Assembly: GCF_028649475.1 (NCBI RefSeq) | Contig: NZ_JAQSIP010000002.1 | Span: forward strand, 372,001 to 436,000 | Direction: 5' to 3' | DNA length: 64,000 nucleotides | DNA from: Curvibacter cyanobacteriorum | GTDB lineage: Bacteria > Pseudomonadota > Gammaproteobacteria > Burkholderiales > Burkholderiaceae_C | Shown: piece after piece, positions 8,686 to 19,337 of the stretch | Numbering within the stretch: position 1 is the first letter of the stretch | How the letters are laid out: every line of letters starts with the position of its first letter | The notes under the pieces: model-generated | Databases searched by the model: none | What the model saw: the letters and a program-made list of their open reading frames with translations, nothing else | Told to the model about the DNA's origin: nothing | Program-made: the position numbers and the translations under genes

Positions 8686-10005
8686 TCAGGCCCCCGCTTT
8701 CTCGGCCGCCTTGAGCGCCCGTTTGAGGTCATCGATCAGGTCGTCCGGGTCTTCCAGGCCAATCGAGAGGCGGATCGTGCCTTGGCCGATGCCGGCGTGG
8801 GCCAGGGCCTCGTCGCTCATGCGGAAGTGGGTGGTGCTGGCCGGGTGGATCACCAGCGAACGGCAGTCGCCCACATTGGCCAGGTGGCTGAAGATCTTCA
8901 GGGCTTCAATGAACTTCTTGCCCTGCTCGCGGCTGCCCTTGAGGTCGAAGCTGAACACCGAGCCCGCGCCGCGGGCGCCAAAGCGCAGCACCTTCTCGGC
9001 CACGCGGTGGCTGGGGTGCGACTCGAGCAGCGGGTGCCCGACCCGCGAGACAAAGGGCTGGCTGGCCAGGAACTCAACCACCCGAGCGGTGTTGGCCATG
9101 TGCCGCTCCATGCGCAGCGGCAGGGTCTCGATGCCTTGCAGGATCAGCCAGGCCGAGTGCGGGCTCAGGCAGGCACCGAAGTCGCGCAGCCCCTCGCGGC
9201 GCGCCCGCAGCAAGAAGGCGCCGACGGTCGATTCTTCGCTGAACACCATGTTGTGGAAGCCATCGTAGGCCTGGGTCAGCTCGGCAAAGCGGCCGCGCGT
9301 GGCCGGGCCTTCCCAGTCGAAGCTGCCACCATCTACCACGATGCCGCCGATCACCGTGCCGTGCCCGGACAGGAACTTGGTGGCCGAGTGGTAGACCAGG
9401 TCGGCGCCCTGGGTCAGGGGTTTGACCAGGTAGGGCGAGGTCAGGGTGGAGTCGACCAGCAGGGGCACGCCAGCCTCGTGGGCGATGGCGCTGATGGTGG
9501 GGGTGTCCAGCACATCGAGGCCGGGGTTGCCCACGGTCTCACCAAAGAACAGCTTGGTGTTGGGCCGCACGGCGGCACGCCAGCCGTCAATGTCACCGGG
9601 TTGCACGAAGGTGGTCTCGATGCCAAACCGGCGCAGCGTGTAGTGCAGCAGGTTCTGCGACCCGCCGTACAGTGCGGTGGAGGCCACGATGTGCGAGCCC
9701 GCACCCATCAGGGTGGCGATGCTCAGGTGCAGCGCGGCCTGGCCGCTGGCGGTGCTGATGGCGCCAATGCCTTCTTCGAGCGCGGCCACGCGCTGCTCGA
9801 GCACCGCGTTGGTGGGGTTGGAGATGCGCGAGTACACATGGCCTGCGCGCTCCAGGTTGAACAGGGCGGCTGCGTGGTCGCTGGACTCGAACACGAACGA
9901 GGTGCTCAGGTGGATGGGCACGGCGCGCGCGCCCGTGCTGGGGTCGGGCGCCGCGCCCGCGTGAAGGGCCAGGGTGTCAAACCCCGGGTCTGAATAACCG
10001 GCCAT
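8686..10005 (-). CDS. metY: O-acetyl/O-succinylhomoserine sulfhydrylase, MetY type
   Basis: The 439-residue PLP enzyme belongs to the Cys/Met metabolism family. I chose the ATG at 10005, which gives MAGYSDPGFDTLALHAG, the normal start of this family; frame-open residues upstream are unrelated. The PLP lysine is in YHSATKFLSGHGT (Lys210), with the SRISNPTNAVLE and SGQAALHL phosphate-binding elements in front. The enzyme condenses an activated homoserine with sulfide to give homocysteine, or with methanethiol to give methionine. MetY and MetZ cannot be separated confidently here; overall length favours MetY. It leads a two-gene operon with an alpha/beta hydrolase and is divergent from the CBS protein. 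Confidence 0.9.
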   Translation of the reverse strand: MAGYSDPGFDTLALHAGAAPDPSTGARAVPIHLSTSFVFESSDHAAALFNLERAGHVYSRISNPTNAVLEQRVAALEEGIGAISTASGQAALHLSIATLMGAGSHIVASTALYGGSQNLLHYTLRRFGIETTFVQPGDIDGWRAAVRPNTKLFFGETVGNPGLDVLDTPTISAIAHEAGVPLLVDSTLTSPYLVKPLTQGADLVYHSATKFLSGHGTVIGGIVVDGGSFDWEGPATRGRFAELTQAYDGFHNMVFSEESTVGAFLLRARREGLRDFGACLSPHSAWLILQGIETLPLRMERHMANTARVVEFLASQPFVSRVGHPLLESHPSHRVAEKVLRFGARGAGSVFSFDLKGSREQGKKFIEALKIFSHLANVGDCRSLVIHPASTTHFRMSDEALAHAGIGQGTIRLSIGLEDPDDLIDDLKRALKAAEKAGA

Positions 10006-10198
10006 GCGGTGTCTCCTGTGTCGTTTTGGGGGTGGCCTGAGGGCCAAGACTTCCATCATAGAAGCCTGCGACCGGGCGGCGCAGCAGCCCCGGCGGGGCA
10101 ACTGCCCCCTGCGCGACCTCGAGGCTGCACTTTCTTCCGTCAGAGGCGCCAATCTTCGTTATATTCTGGCGAAGACCATCCGCTCCAGGAGACGAAAC

Positions 10199-10651
10199 AT
10201 GAAAGTCAGCGACATCCTCCGCGTCAAGGGCAACACGCTCTACACCGCCACCCCTGATGAGCCCCTGGCCAAGGCCATCCAGATCATGGCCGACAAAGAC
10301 ATTGGCTCGCTGGTGGTCATGGAGCACGGCGACCTGGTCGGCATGCTGACTTTCCGCGAAGTCATCCAGACCGTGGTCAAGAACGGGGGCTCGGTGGGCA
10401 CCATGCTGGTGCGCTCGTCGATGGACGACCACCCCATGACGTGCACGTCCGAGACCGACCTCGACGAAGTGCGCCGCATGATGCTGGACCGCCACACCCG
10501 CTACATGCCGGTCATGAACCAGCGCATGCTGATGGGCGTGATCAGCTTCTACGACGTGGCCAAGGCCGTGGTGGACAGCCAGAACTTTGAAAACAAGATG
10601 CTCAAGGCCTACATCCGCGACTGGCCCGAAGAAGACGAAGCCAAGTCCTGA
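10199..10651 (+). CDS. Tandem CBS-domain protein
   Basis: The 150-residue protein consists of two CBS motifs (about residues 8-62 and 75-130): MADKDIGSLVVMEHGDLVGMLTFREV and MMLDRHTRYMPVMNQRMLMGVISFYDV in pieces. CBS pairs bind adenine nucleotides and act as energy sensors. The ATG at 10199 has a good ribosome binding site (CCAGGAGA) just upstream and gives the conserved start MKVSDILRVKG. It stands alone, followed by a clear terminator at 10695-10718. Its partner protein is not evident from context. Confidence 0.9.
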   Translation: MKVSDILRVKGNTLYTATPDEPLAKAIQIMADKDIGSLVVMEHGDLVGMLTFREVIQTVVKNGGSVGTMLVRSSMDDHPMTCTSETDLDEVRRMMLDRHTRYMPVMNQRMLMGVISFYDVAKAVVDSQNFENKMLKAYIRDWPEEDEAKS

Positions 10652-10694
10652 CCGGTCGGCGCGCGGGCGCGCCGCTCGCAGACACGTCAACGTC

Positions 10695-10718
10695 AAACGG
10701 GCCGCTTCGGCCCGTTTT
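10695..10718 (+). terminator. Intrinsic terminator after CBS gene
   Basis: The 9-base arms AAACGGGCC and GGCCCGTTT flank a 5-base loop and are followed by a short T run. It lies 43 bases after the CBS gene stop. Confidence 0.8.
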
Positions 10719-10840
10719 GCATGGCGCGGCCCAGGTCGGGGTTTACCCGCCTTATGCCGGTGAAGCCTGGGGCTGATGCCGAATTCACATGCACTTGGCC
10801 CGACCTTTGCCTACCATGCGCACATTCACCGGAGTGCGAC

Positions 10841-12448
10841 ATGAATTTCAACCAAGTGCGGGTCTCGGGCAAGATCTGGGGCGCCATCCTGGTGCTGCTG
10901 CTGGCGATGCTGTCCGTGGCCGGCTTCACCTTGTGGCAGGCCGACCGGACCCAGAACCGCTTGCTGGATCGGCAGGCCAACCAGTACGGCATCATCGAGA
11001 AGGCGCTTCAATGGCGCGCCATGACCCAGGTCAGCCTGACCCGCACCGTGGCGGCAGGCATGAGCGCCGATCCCTCGGTGGGGGACTTTTTCAAGGCCGA
11101 ACAGGCCTCCGCGATCGCCGAGATCCAAAAGCTGCGCGAAAGCCTGCGCGAGACCGCGGACACCGACGAGGAGAAGCAGGCGCTCGACCAGATCGCCAAG
11201 TTGGGCCAGGTGCTCCTGGGCAAGATCAAGCTGGTCGATGACGCCAAGGACGACGGCGACGGCGCCATCGCGGCGGCCAAGGTGCAAGGTGAGCTGCTGC
11301 CCGCGGCCAAGGCCTACCTGGCGGCCATTGGGGCCTACGAAGCCTTGCAGCGCCAGATCCTGGCGCGTGACCAGGTGGCCGCCGAAGCCAGCAAGCGCCT
11401 GATCGCGCTGATCGGCGCTGGCAGTGCCTTGCTGGTGATCGCCTTGGGCGGCGGCGCGGCGCTCTGGCTCAGCCGCAGCATCAGCCAGCCGCTCAAGGAG
11501 TCGGTGGCCCTGGCCCAGTCGATTGCCCAGGGGGACCTGAGCCAGCACATCAGCACGCAGCGGGGCGATGAATTTGGTGATCTGATCCAGGCTTTGGCGC
11601 GCATGAACCAGTTCCTGGGGCAGGTGGTGGGCCAGGTGCGCGAGGCGTCAGACAGCATCGCGGTGGCTTCGAACGAGATCGCCAACGGCAACCAGGACCT
11701 GAGTCAGCGCACCGAGCAGACCGCCAGCAACCTTGAGCAAACCTCGGCCTCGATGCAGCACCTGACCGACACCGTGAGCCAGAACAGCCAGGCGGCGCAG
11801 CAGGCCAATGAACTGGCCCACACCGCGTCGGCCGCCGCCCAGCGTGGTGGGGCCGTGGTGGCCGATGTGGTCAGCACCATGGAGGCCATCACCCAGTCGT
11901 CACGCAAGATCACCGACATCATTGGCGTCATCGACGGCATCGCTTTCCAGACCAACATCCTGGCGCTGAACGCCGCGGTGGAGGCCGCGCGGGCTGGCGA
12001 GCAAGGCCGGGGCTTTGCCGTGGTGGCCGCCGAGGTGCGCAGCCTGGCGCAGCGCAGTGCGTCGGCCGCGCGGGAGATCAAGGGCCTGATCGGCAACTCG
12101 ACCGAGAAGGTGGAGATGGGGGCCTCGCAGGTGCAGGCGGCCGGCAGCACGATGGACGAAATCGTCAGCGCGGTGCAGCGTGTGACCTTGATCATGCAGG
12201 ACATCCTGGCCGCCACACGCGACCAGGCCACTGGCATCTCCGAGGTCAACCAGGCGGTCAACCAGCTCGACCAGATGACTCAGCAGAACGCCGCCCTGGT
12301 GGAGCAAGCCGCCGCCGCGGCCAGCGCATTGCGCGAGCAGACCGCGCACATGACGCACACCGTGTCGGTGTTCCAACTGGGGCGCGACGCTGGGCGCGCC
12401 ACACCCGGTCTGGCCGCACCGCGGCCTGTGCCGCGGCTCGAGGGCTGA
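10841..12448 (+). CDS. Methyl-accepting chemotaxis protein
   Basis: The 535-residue receptor has one transmembrane helix at residues 10-31, a periplasmic all-helical ligand domain of about 155 residues (four-helix-bundle like), a second helix at about 187-210 and a HAMP domain to about 263. The cytoplasmic signalling domain carries the hairpin tip motif around [20 protein letters not shown]. It reports ligand binding to CheW-CheA. There is no C-terminal NWETF-type pentapeptide, so it does not recruit CheR/CheB by that tether. The start at 10841 follows a CCGGAG ribosome binding site. No che genes are in the window, so it is an orphan receptor converging on the cyclic-di-GMP gene. Confidence 0.95.
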   Translation: MNFNQVRVSGKIWGAILVLLLAMLSVAGFTLWQADRTQNRLLDRQANQYGIIEKALQWRAMTQVSLTRTVAAGMSADPSVGDFFKAEQASAIAEIQKLRESLRETADTDEEKQALDQIAKLGQVLLGKIKLVDDAKDDGDGAIAAAKVQGELLPAAKAYLAAIGAYEALQRQILARDQVAAEASKRLIALIGAGSALLVIALGGGAALWLSRSISQPLKESVALAQSIAQGDLSQHISTQRGDEFGDLIQALARMNQFLGQVVGQVREASDSIAVASNEIANGNQDLSQRTEQTASNLEQTSASMQHLTDTVSQNSQAAQQANELAHTASAAAQRGGAVVADVVSTMEAITQSSRKITDIIGVIDGIAFQTNILALNAAVEAARAGEQGRGFAVVAAEVRSLAQRSASAAREIKGLIGNSTEKVEMGASQVQAAGSTMDEIVSAVQRVTLIMQDILAATRDQATGISEVNQAVNQLDQMTQQNAALVEQAAAAASALREQTAHMTHTVSVFQLGRDAGRATPGLAAPRPVPRLEG

Positions 12449-12492
12449 TCACCGCGGTGGTGGCCGGGCCCGGCGCAGGCGGGCGCCTTGCC

Positions 12493-14751
12493 TCAGCCCG
12501 GTGTCAGCGGTGAAGCGATCACCGGGGCCGTGTGCCCTTGCATCCAGGCGGTCAGCGCCGTGGCCGGCATGGGGCGGCTGAACAGGTAGCCTTGCAGCAC
12601 CGGGCGGCCCTGGGCCTGCAGCCAGTCCTGTTGCTCACGGGTTTCCACCCCTTCGGCCACCAGCGTTTTGCCCAGGCTTTGGGCCAGGCTCATCACCGAC
12701 AGGGTCAGGGCCCGGGCCGTTGGGCTGGTGGAGAGGTCCTGCACAAAGCTCTTGTCGAGCTTGAGCTCGCCAATCGGCAACCGGTGCAGGTAGCTCAGGC
12801 TCGAGTAGCCGGTGCCAAAGTCGTCGAGCGAAAACACCAGCCCCAGCGCATGCAGGCGTTCCAGGTTGGCGGCGGTGACCGAGCGCGTGTCCATCATCAC
12901 GCTCTCGGTGATCTCGAGCACCAGGTCGCCGGGGGCGATGCCGTGCCGCCGCAGCGCCGACTCGACCAACTGGGCAAATTCGGGCTGGTGAAAGCTGCGC
13001 GCGGACAGGTTCAAGGCCACGCGGGGCACGGTCAACCCTTGGTGGCGCCACTGCGCGAGTTGCCGGCAGCACTCATCGAGCAGCCAGCGCGTCATGGGGT
13101 GGATCAAACCGCTTTCCTCGGCCACCGGGATGAAGCGGTCGGGGGGCACCCAGCCCCACGCCGGGTGTTGCCAGCGCATCAGGGCCTCGACGCCATGCAG
13201 GCTCAGTGTGGCATCGCTGTTCACTTGGGGCTGGTAGTGCAGGCTGAGCTGGCCTTGCTGCAGGGCGTGTTTCAGGGCCTGTTCCAGCGCGGCGCGGGCT
13301 TCGGTGCGCTGGTTCATGTCGGCACTGAACAGCATCAGGCTGTGCCGCGCCTCGCTCTTGGCCTGGTACATGGCCTGGTCGGCGTGGCGCAGCAAGGTGT
13401 CGATGTGGTCGCCGTCCTGGGGGAACAGCGCGATGCCGATGCTGGCCTGGGGCGTGTGGGTCTGGCCTTCCAGCAGAACGGGTTCTCCCAGTACCTGCAG
13501 CAGGTGTTGGGCCGTTTGCACGGCGCGCTCGGCGTCGCAGTCGCCGAGCATCAGCACGAACTCGTCACCCGCCAGGCGGCCCGGCAGGTCCTGCGACCCA
13601 AGCTGGCTCAGAAGGCGTTCCGCCACCAGGCGCAGCAGCGCATCGCCGGCGGCATGGCCCTGGCTGTCGTTGATGTGCTTGAAGCGGTCGAGGTCGATGT
13701 AGAGCAGGGCGCCCGTCTGCTGCTCGCTGGCCAGTTGCTGCAGGGCTTGCTCGGCGCGTTGGCGGAACTGGGTCCGGTTGGGCAGGCCGGTGAGCACATC
13801 GAAGTACGCCAGCTGGTGGATGCGCTGGCGCGAGGCTTCGCGCTCCAGGGCCACGGTGCACAGGTGCAGGCAGACTTCGACCAGGCGGTGGTGCAGGGCG
13901 TCGGGCACGCGCTGCTCCTGGAAATAAAAGGCGAAGGTGCCCACTACCCGGCCCTGGTGGTTCTTGATGGGGCTCGACCAGCAGGCCCGCAGGCCTGTGG
14001 GCGCGAAGAGGGCCCGGTAGTCGGCCCACAGCGGGTCGGTGTGGATGTCGGTCACCAGCACCGGTTCGCCACGCCAGGCGGCCGTGCCACAAGAGCCCGC
14101 CTGGGGCCCGATCTGCAGCCCGTCGATGGCTGCACCCACGTAGGCCGGCATGCTTGGGGCTGCCAGGGGGTGCACACGGCCGTCTTCGTCGACCGACAGG
14201 ATGGTGGCGGTCACCTCGGGCGCGATGCGTTCCACCTCGCGGCAGACCAGGGCCATGAGCTCGGGCAGCGGGGTTTCGCGCACCATGCTCTCAAGCACCT
14301 TTTTCTGCAGCACCTCGTGCATCTTGGTCAGGGTGATGTCCGTCAACACGCTGATCGAGCTGGCGCCCTGGTCGGGGTGGTCGCAGCTGTTGATGACCAG
14401 GGACACCCAGCGGGGCTGGCCCGAGCGGCTGTAGATCAGGGCCTCGCCGTGGGCTTGGCCGCGGCGCTGCAGGCCGTCGGCGATGGTCTGGGTCAGTTGG
14501 GGATCGGAGTGCCGACCCATCAGCAACTCGGCGGGCAGGCGGCCCAGGGCTTCGGCGCTGCTGTAGCCCAGCAGGCGGGTGAAGCCGTCGTTGACATAGG
14601 CGATGCGCCGGTGGGCATCGGTCACCAGGATGGCGCTGTCGCTGGCGTCCAGCGCCCGCCGCAAACCGCGCAAGGTCAGCACGTCGGGCGGCTCCACGGA
14701 ACAGTGGCGCCGGCCGGCCGGTTCAGCCTCGGATGTGTCAAAGGCAGTCAT
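12493..14751 (-). CDS. PAS-GAF-GGDEF-EAL cyclic-di-GMP signalling protein
   Basis: The 752-residue protein contains a PAS domain (about residues 30-145), a GAF domain (160-305), a GGDEF domain (312-480) and an EAL domain (490-735). The GGDEF signature reads AGDEF (residues 394-398), a first-position variant seen in both active and inactive family members. The EAL domain keeps EALMRW (522-527), [37 protein letters not shown] and LQGYLFSRP, so phosphodiesterase chemistry looks intact. No transmembrane helix is present, so it is cytoplasmic with PAS and GAF sensing. It converges on the chemoreceptor gene with 44 bases between stops. Confidence 0.95.
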   Translation of the reverse strand: MTAFDTSEAEPAGRRHCSVEPPDVLTLRGLRRALDASDSAILVTDAHRRIAYVNDGFTRLLGYSSAEALGRLPAELLMGRHSDPQLTQTIADGLQRRGQAHGEALIYSRSGQPRWVSLVINSCDHPDQGASSISVLTDITLTKMHEVLQKKVLESMVRETPLPELMALVCREVERIAPEVTATILSVDEDGRVHPLAAPSMPAYVGAAIDGLQIGPQAGSCGTAAWRGEPVLVTDIHTDPLWADYRALFAPTGLRACWSSPIKNHQGRVVGTFAFYFQEQRVPDALHHRLVEVCLHLCTVALEREASRQRIHQLAYFDVLTGLPNRTQFRQRAEQALQQLASEQQTGALLYIDLDRFKHINDSQGHAAGDALLRLVAERLLSQLGSQDLPGRLAGDEFVLMLGDCDAERAVQTAQHLLQVLGEPVLLEGQTHTPQASIGIALFPQDGDHIDTLLRHADQAMYQAKSEARHSLMLFSADMNQRTEARAALEQALKHALQQGQLSLHYQPQVNSDATLSLHGVEALMRWQHPAWGWVPPDRFIPVAEESGLIHPMTRWLLDECCRQLAQWRHQGLTVPRVALNLSARSFHQPEFAQLVESALRRHGIAPGDLVLEITESVMMDTRSVTAANLERLHALGLVFSLDDFGTGYSSLSYLHRLPIGELKLDKSFVQDLSTSPTARALTLSVMSLAQSLGKTLVAEGVETREQQDWLQAQGRPVLQGYLFSRPMPATALTAWMQGHTAPVIASPLTPG

Positions 14752-14905
14752 GAGCCTCCCAGTCCTGGTTTGTAACCAGTTGTTCGCATCGTATCAGTAT
14801 CCGCTGCGGGCGCAAGCCCGGTGCGGTCACGGGCTGCGACCCGGTCTGACGCAGAAGATCGGAGGCCAAGCCGGGGGAGGGCGGCAGGTCGGGGATAATC
14901 GGGGC

Positions 14906-16003
14906 ATGAGCGGCAACACCCTTGGAACCCTTTTCTCCGTCACCAACTTTGGTGAATCCCACGGTCCGGCCATCGGCTGCGTGATTGACGGCTGCCCGCC
15001 GGGCATGAGCCTGTGCGAAGCCGACATCCAGCAAGAGCTGGACCGCCGTCGGCCTGGCACCAGCCGCCATGTGACCCAGCGTCAGGAGCCGGACGTGGTG
15101 GAGATCCTCTCTGGCGTGTACGAGGGCAAGACCACCGGCACCCCGATCGCGCTGCTGATCCGCAACACCGATCAGCGCAGCAAGGACTACGGCAACATCG
15201 CCCAGAGCTTCCGACCGGGCCACGCCGACTACAGCTACTGGCACAAGTACGGCATCCGCGACCCGCGCGGTGGCGGGCGTTCATCGGCCCGCCTGACGGC
15301 GCCCACGGTGGCGGCCGGCGCGGTGGCCCGCAAATGGCTGTTCGAGAAGTACGGCACCGTGTTCCGGGGTTGCATGACCGCGGTGGGCACGGTGGAGATC
15401 CCGTTTGAGAGCTGGGACCATGTGCCCCACAACCCGTTCTTTGCCCCGGTGGCCGACGTGCAAGCGCTGGAAGACTATATGGACGCGCTGCGCAAGGCCG
15501 GCGACTCCTGTGGCGCCCGCATCCGCGTCACGGCCTCCCATGTGCCGGTGGGCCTGGGTGAGCCCCTGTATGACCGCCTGGATGCCGACATCGCCCACGC
15601 CATGATGGGCCTCAACGCCGTCAAGGGCGTTGAAATCGGTGCCGGCTTCGACAGCGTCGCCCAACGCGGCACCACGCACGGTGATTCGCTCACGCCCGAG
15701 GGCTTTCGCACCAACAACGCGGGCGGCATCCTGGGCGGCATCAGCACCGGCCAGGACCTGGAAGTGTCCCTGGCCATCAAGCCGACCAGCTCCATCATCA
15801 GCCCGCGCGAGTCGATTGACGTCAACGGTCAGCCGGTCGAGGTGGTGACCAAGGGGCGCCACGACCCCTGCGTGGGCATCCGGGCCACCCCGATCGCCGA
15901 GGCGCTGCTGGCGCTGGTGTTGATGGACCACGCGCTGCGCCACCGCGCCCAGTGCGGCGATGTGAGCCTGCCAGTGCCGCCCATCCCGGCGTCGATTGGC
16001 TGA
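14906..16003 (+). CDS. aroC: Chorismate synthase
   Basis: The 365-residue enzyme makes chorismate from 5-enolpyruvylshikimate 3-phosphate with reduced FMN, the last shared step of aromatic amino acid and folate synthesis. Recognised from the start [20 protein letters not shown], the [11 protein letters not shown] and [17 protein letters not shown] motifs, and [14 protein letters not shown] near the C terminus. The ATG at 14906 gives the normal full length; the frame is open further upstream but without family resemblance. It is followed with overlap by an MFS transporter, a pairing that probably reflects shared transcription. Confidence 0.97.
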   Translation: MSGNTLGTLFSVTNFGESHGPAIGCVIDGCPPGMSLCEADIQQELDRRRPGTSRHVTQRQEPDVVEILSGVYEGKTTGTPIALLIRNTDQRSKDYGNIAQSFRPGHADYSYWHKYGIRDPRGGGRSSARLTAPTVAAGAVARKWLFEKYGTVFRGCMTAVGTVEIPFESWDHVPHNPFFAPVADVQALEDYMDALRKAGDSCGARIRVTASHVPVGLGEPLYDRLDADIAHAMMGLNAVKGVEIGAGFDSVAQRGTTHGDSLTPEGFRTNNAGGILGGISTGQDLEVSLAIKPTSSIISPRESIDVNGQPVEVVTKGRHDPCVGIRATPIAEALLALVLMDHALRHRAQCGDVSLPVPPIPASIG

Positions 16004-17225
16004 TCGCGACGTGGCCGCGCCCGCTGCCGGCCCGGCGGGGGCGCCCACGCTGCGCCAACTGCTGCCCTTCGGGGCTTTGTCGGCCAGTTATTTCGCGCAC
16101 ATCGGGTTCTTCAACCCTTACCTGCCGCTGTGGCTCAAGGAATTGGGCCTGCCCTTGGTAGCCATCAGCTTGCTGACCTCGGCCCAGTCGGCCACCCGCT
16201 TGTTTGCGCCTTATGCCTGGGGCGCCTTGTCGGACCGCCTGGGCGAGCGGGTGCGCCTGATGCGCTACAGCGCCACGGTGGCCTTGCTGCTGTCGCTGGG
16301 CCTGTGGCGCGAGGCGCCGAGTGTGGGCTGGCTGGCGGCCGTGCTGCTGCTGATGTTCAGCCACACCAGCGCGATGATGCCCATGAGCGAGGCCGCCATG
16401 GCCCACCTGGTGAGCCAGGGCGGGCAATTCGATGCGCGGCGCTATGGCCGGGTGCGCCTGTGCGGCTCACTGGGCTTCTTGCTCACGGTGTTCCTGGCGG
16501 GGGCCTGGTTTGAGCGCCGGGGCATGCACGACTTTCCGGCCTGGACGTTGCTGACCTTGTTGGCCGTGGTTGGCAGCGCCTGGTGGCTGCCCGACCAGCG
16601 CGAAGCCCGCAGCGCGGACGAGCACGCCCACCTGCCGGTCGGGCCGGTGCTGCGCCAGCCCGAGGTGCGCTGGTTCTTTGCTTCGCTGTTCTTTCATGTG
16701 CTGGCCCATGTGAGCCTGTACGTGTTTTTCTCGCTCTACCTCGACAGCCTGGGTTACAGCAAGGCGGTTATCGGCTTGCTGTGGGCGGTGTCGGTGATCG
16801 TGGAGGTGGCGTGGTTCTTCACCCAAAGCCGCTGGCTGCCGGCTTGGCCGCTCACGGTCTGGCTGGCGCTGTGTGGCTCGGCCATGGCGCTGCGCATGGG
16901 CCTGACCGCTTGGGGCGCCACCTCGTTGGCCTTGTTGCTGGCCCTGCAGTGCCTGCATGCGCTGACGTTCGCCGCCCACCACACGGTCTGCATCGCGCTG
17001 ATCTCCCATTACTTCCCCGCCCGGCTGCGGGGCCGCGGGCAGGCCTTGTTCACCGTCATTGGCTACGGGGTGTCGGGTGTACTCGGGGGCTTGGGCGGCG
17101 CCTACCTGGCCCGCGACTGGGGCTTGCAGAGTGTGTACTGGGCGGCTTGTGGTGCGGCCTTGCTGGCCACCGCCTGTGCCTGGCGTTTGCGGCGGCTCAG
17201 CCAGGGCCACGCGGCGGCCGTCTGA
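15996..17225 (+). CDS. MFS transporter
   Basis: The protein has about 409 residues with 12 hydrophobic segments and resembles the MFS_1-like / phenylpropionate-transporter (HcaT) subgroup: [18 protein letters not shown] near the start and [13 protein letters not shown] between helices 2 and 3. The start is uncertain. A TTG at 15996 overlaps the aroC stop by 8 bases, and an in-frame GTG at 16011 is the alternative; neither has a strong ribosome binding site, which fits translational coupling to aroC. Substrate unknown, although an aromatic acid or a drug would be normal for the subgroup. Confidence 0.85.
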   Translation: MADRDVAAPAAGPAGAPTLRQLLPFGALSASYFAHIGFFNPYLPLWLKELGLPLVAISLLTSAQSATRLFAPYAWGALSDRLGERVRLMRYSATVALLLSLGLWREAPSVGWLAAVLLLMFSHTSAMMPMSEAAMAHLVSQGGQFDARRYGRVRLCGSLGFLLTVFLAGAWFERRGMHDFPAWTLLTLLAVVGSAWWLPDQREARSADEHAHLPVGPVLRQPEVRWFFASLFFHVLAHVSLYVFFSLYLDSLGYSKAVIGLLWAVSVIVEVAWFFTQSRWLPAWPLTVWLALCGSAMALRMGLTAWGATSLALLLALQCLHALTFAAHHTVCIALISHYFPARLRGRGQALFTVIGYGVSGVLGGLGGAYLARDWGLQSVYWAACGAALLATACAWRLRRLSQGHAAAV

Positions 17226-17308
17226 AGCAGACAAGCCCCTGCAGAGGTGCAGAGGGCCGGGGCATGCTTGGCCTTGGGCGCGTGGCGCAAGGCACGAGGT
17301 GGGCGCGG

Positions 17309-17755
17309 TCAGCGCACCTCGTCGACCAGGGTCTTGAATTCGTCGATGTCCTCGAAGCTGCGGTAAACGCTGGCAAAGCGGATGTAGGCCACTTTGTCGA
17401 GCTTCTTGAGTTCGCGCATCACCAGCTCGCCCAGGCGGCTGGAGGCCACTTCGCGTTGCCCCAGGTTGAGCAACTGCTCTTCGATGCGTTCGATGGCGCT
17501 GTCAATTTGCACCGTGCTGACCGGGCGCTTGCGCAGCGCCAGGTTGAAGGACGCCTGCAGCTTGCCGCGCTCGTACTCGATGCGGCGACCGTCCTTTTTG
17601 ACGATGGCCGGGAAGCTGACTTCCGGGCGCTCGTAGGTGGTGAATCGCTTCTCGCAGGCACCGCATTGGCGGCGCCTGCGGATGAAGTCCCCGTCCTCGG
17701 CCACACGGGTCTCCACCACCTGTGTTTCCTGGTGTCCGCAAAAAGGGCACTTCAT
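17309..17755 (-). CDS. nrdR: Transcriptional repressor NrdR
   Basis: The 148-residue regulator of ribonucleotide reductase genes has an N-terminal zinc ribbon with Cys3, Cys6, Cys31 and Cys34, the RRRRQC and RFTTYERPE motifs, and an ATP-cone domain (about residues 47-135) that senses ATP and dATP. It lies 20 bases downstream of glyA on the same strand, the conserved glyA-nrdR arrangement in Burkholderiales, so it probably falls under the same riboswitch-controlled transcript. Confidence 0.97.
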   Translation of the reverse strand: MKCPFCGHQETQVVETRVAEDGDFIRRRRQCGACEKRFTTYERPEVSFPAIVKKDGRRIEYERGKLQASFNLALRKRPVSTVQIDSAIERIEEQLLNLGQREVASSRLGELVMRELKKLDKVAYIRFASVYRSFEDIDEFKTLVDEVR

Positions 17756-17775
17756 CGTTCAGTCGCGACCGGGTT

Positions 17776-19020
17776 TCAGCGGTAGACCGGGAAGCGCGCG
17801 GTCAGGGCGTTGACCTTGGCGCGCACCGCGGCGATGTTGGCTTCGTCGCGCGGGTTGTCCAGCACGTCGGCGATCAGGTTGGCCGTGATGCGGGCTTCCT
17901 CGTCCTTGAAACCACGGGTGGTCATGGCCGGGGTACCGACACGGATGCCGCTGGTGACCATCGGCTTTTCCGGGTCGTTCGGGATCGCGTTCTTGTTGAT
18001 GGTCATGTGGGCGGCGCCCAGCACGGCCTCGGCTTCCTTGCCGGTGATGCCCTTGGCACGCAGGTCCACCAGCATGACGTGGCTTTGGGTGCCACCGCTG
18101 ACGATGCGCAGGCCGCGCTGGGTCAGGGTTTCAGCCACGATGCGGGCGTTGGTCACCACTTGCTGTTGGTAGGCCTTGAACTCGGGTTGCAGGGCTTCCT
18201 TGAAGGCCACAGCCTTGGCCGCGATCACGTGCATCAGCGGACCGCCTTGCAGGCCGGGGAAGATGGCGCTGTTGATGGCCTTCTCGTGCTCGGCCTTCAT
18301 CAGGATGATGCCGCCGCGCGGGCCGCGCAGGCTCTTGTGGGTGGTGCTGGTGACCACGTCGGCGTGCGGCACCGGGTTGGGGTACACACCAGCGGCAATC
18401 AGGCCGGCGTAGTGGGCCATGTCGACCATGAAGATCGCGCCCACGTCCTTGGCCACCTTGGCAAAGCGGGCAAAGTCGATGTGCAGGCTGTAGGCCGAGG
18501 CGCCAGCCACGATCAGCTTGGGGCGGTGCTCGTGGGCCTTGCGCTCCATCGCGTCGTAGTCGATGGCTTCGTTGGCATCGAGACCGTAGGAGACCACGTT
18601 GAACCACTTGCCCGACATGTTCAGCGGCATGCCGTGGGTCAGGTGACCGCCTTCGGCCAGGCTCATGCCCATGATGGTGTCGCCGGGCTTCAGGAAGGCC
18701 AGGAACACGGCTTCGTTGGCCGAGGCGCCGCAGTGCGGCTGCACGTTGGCAGCGTCGGCACCGAAGATCTGCTTGACGCGGTCGATGGCCAGTTGCTCGG
18801 CCACGTCGACGTGCTCGCAGCCACCGTAGTAGCGGCGGCCCGGGTAGCCTTCAGCGTACTTGTTGGTCAGTTGCGAGCCCTGGGCCCACATCACGGCCGG
18901 CGAGGCGTAGTTTTCGCTGGCGATCAGCTCGATGTGGTGCTCTTGGCGGGCGTTCTCGGCCTGGATGGCGGCAAAGAGTTCGGGGTCGGTTTGCTCGACG
19001 AGGATGTTGCGGTGGTACAT
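17776..19020 (-). CDS. glyA: Serine hydroxymethyltransferase
   Basis: The 414-residue PLP enzyme converts serine and tetrahydrofolate to glycine and methylenetetrahydrofolate, the main entry of one-carbon units. The PLP lysine is Lys229 in [13 protein letters not shown], and the [10 protein letters not shown] and [10 protein letters not shown] motifs are intact. Length is normal. The ribosome binding site AAGGA sits 6 bases before the ATG at 19020 and is complementary to the 3' end of the ZTP riboswitch in the leader. It is followed by nrdR. Confidence 0.98.
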   Translation of the reverse strand: MYHRNILVEQTDPELFAAIQAENARQEHHIELIASENYASPAVMWAQGSQLTNKYAEGYPGRRYYGGCEHVDVAEQLAIDRVKQIFGADAANVQPHCGASANEAVFLAFLKPGDTIMGMSLAEGGHLTHGMPLNMSGKWFNVVSYGLDANEAIDYDAMERKAHEHRPKLIVAGASAYSLHIDFARFAKVAKDVGAIFMVDMAHYAGLIAAGVYPNPVPHADVVTSTTHKSLRGPRGGIILMKAEHEKAINSAIFPGLQGGPLMHVIAAKAVAFKEALQPEFKAYQQQVVTNARIVAETLTQRGLRIVSGGTQSHVMLVDLRAKGITGKEAEAVLGAAHMTINKNAIPNDPEKPMVTSGIRVGTPAMTTRGFKDEEARITANLIADVLDNPRDEANIAAVRAKVNALTARFPVYR

Positions 19021-19072
19021 GGCAGTCCTTAAAGACGTGGTCCCTGTTGCTCGACAGAATGCGAATCAAAAC

Positions 19073-19212
19073 AAGGGCTGCCCAGGCGAACGGCTGAACA
19101 CCCGGGCCTGTTGGCCCTGGGGCGGTACGCTTCCCAGTGGTAAACCCACGTCAGCGGCAGAGGTCGGTTGCTTGGAACCACCCCAGCGCCTATCGCCAGT
19201 CGCGTACCCGCG
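19073..19212 (-). promoter_or_regulatory. ZTP (pfl) riboswitch controlling glyA
   Basis: On the minus strand the glyA leader contains the conserved blocks of the pfl/ZTP aptamer in the right order: a GCGACTGGCGATAGG block near 19192-19205, a CCACTGGGAAGCG block near 19129-19141, and CGCCTGGGCAGCCC at 19075-19088. These aptamers bind ZMP/ZTP, the signal of 10-formyl-tetrahydrofolate shortage, and are known in front of glyA and purH in proteobacteria. The last bases (19073-19082) are complementary, with one mismatch, to the ribosome binding region 19021-19030. This suggests translational control, as no terminator hairpin with a T run is visible. Confidence 0.9.
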
Positions 19213-19337
19213 TAGTGTAGCGCATGCCCGGGGGCTGTGGGTGGGGCCCCTGGGGGCAGGCAGGCGGCTCCAGGGCCCGACATCGGTTGCAGGGCTCAGC
19301 CGAGCCCGGCTGCTTGGCGCGGCGGGCGCCGAGGCCC

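Noticed and set aside
10006-10198. SAM or SAH riboswitch before the metY-type gene.
   Set aside because: No recognisable aptamer blocks in the short spacer; only the divergent CBS gene start lies there.
12532-14775. Very long open frames antisense to the PAS-GAF-GGDEF-EAL gene, and similar ones over the DUF748, DUF349 and ppiD genes.
   Set aside because: They arise from high GC third-position bias, show no domains, and cover genes with clear families on the other strand.
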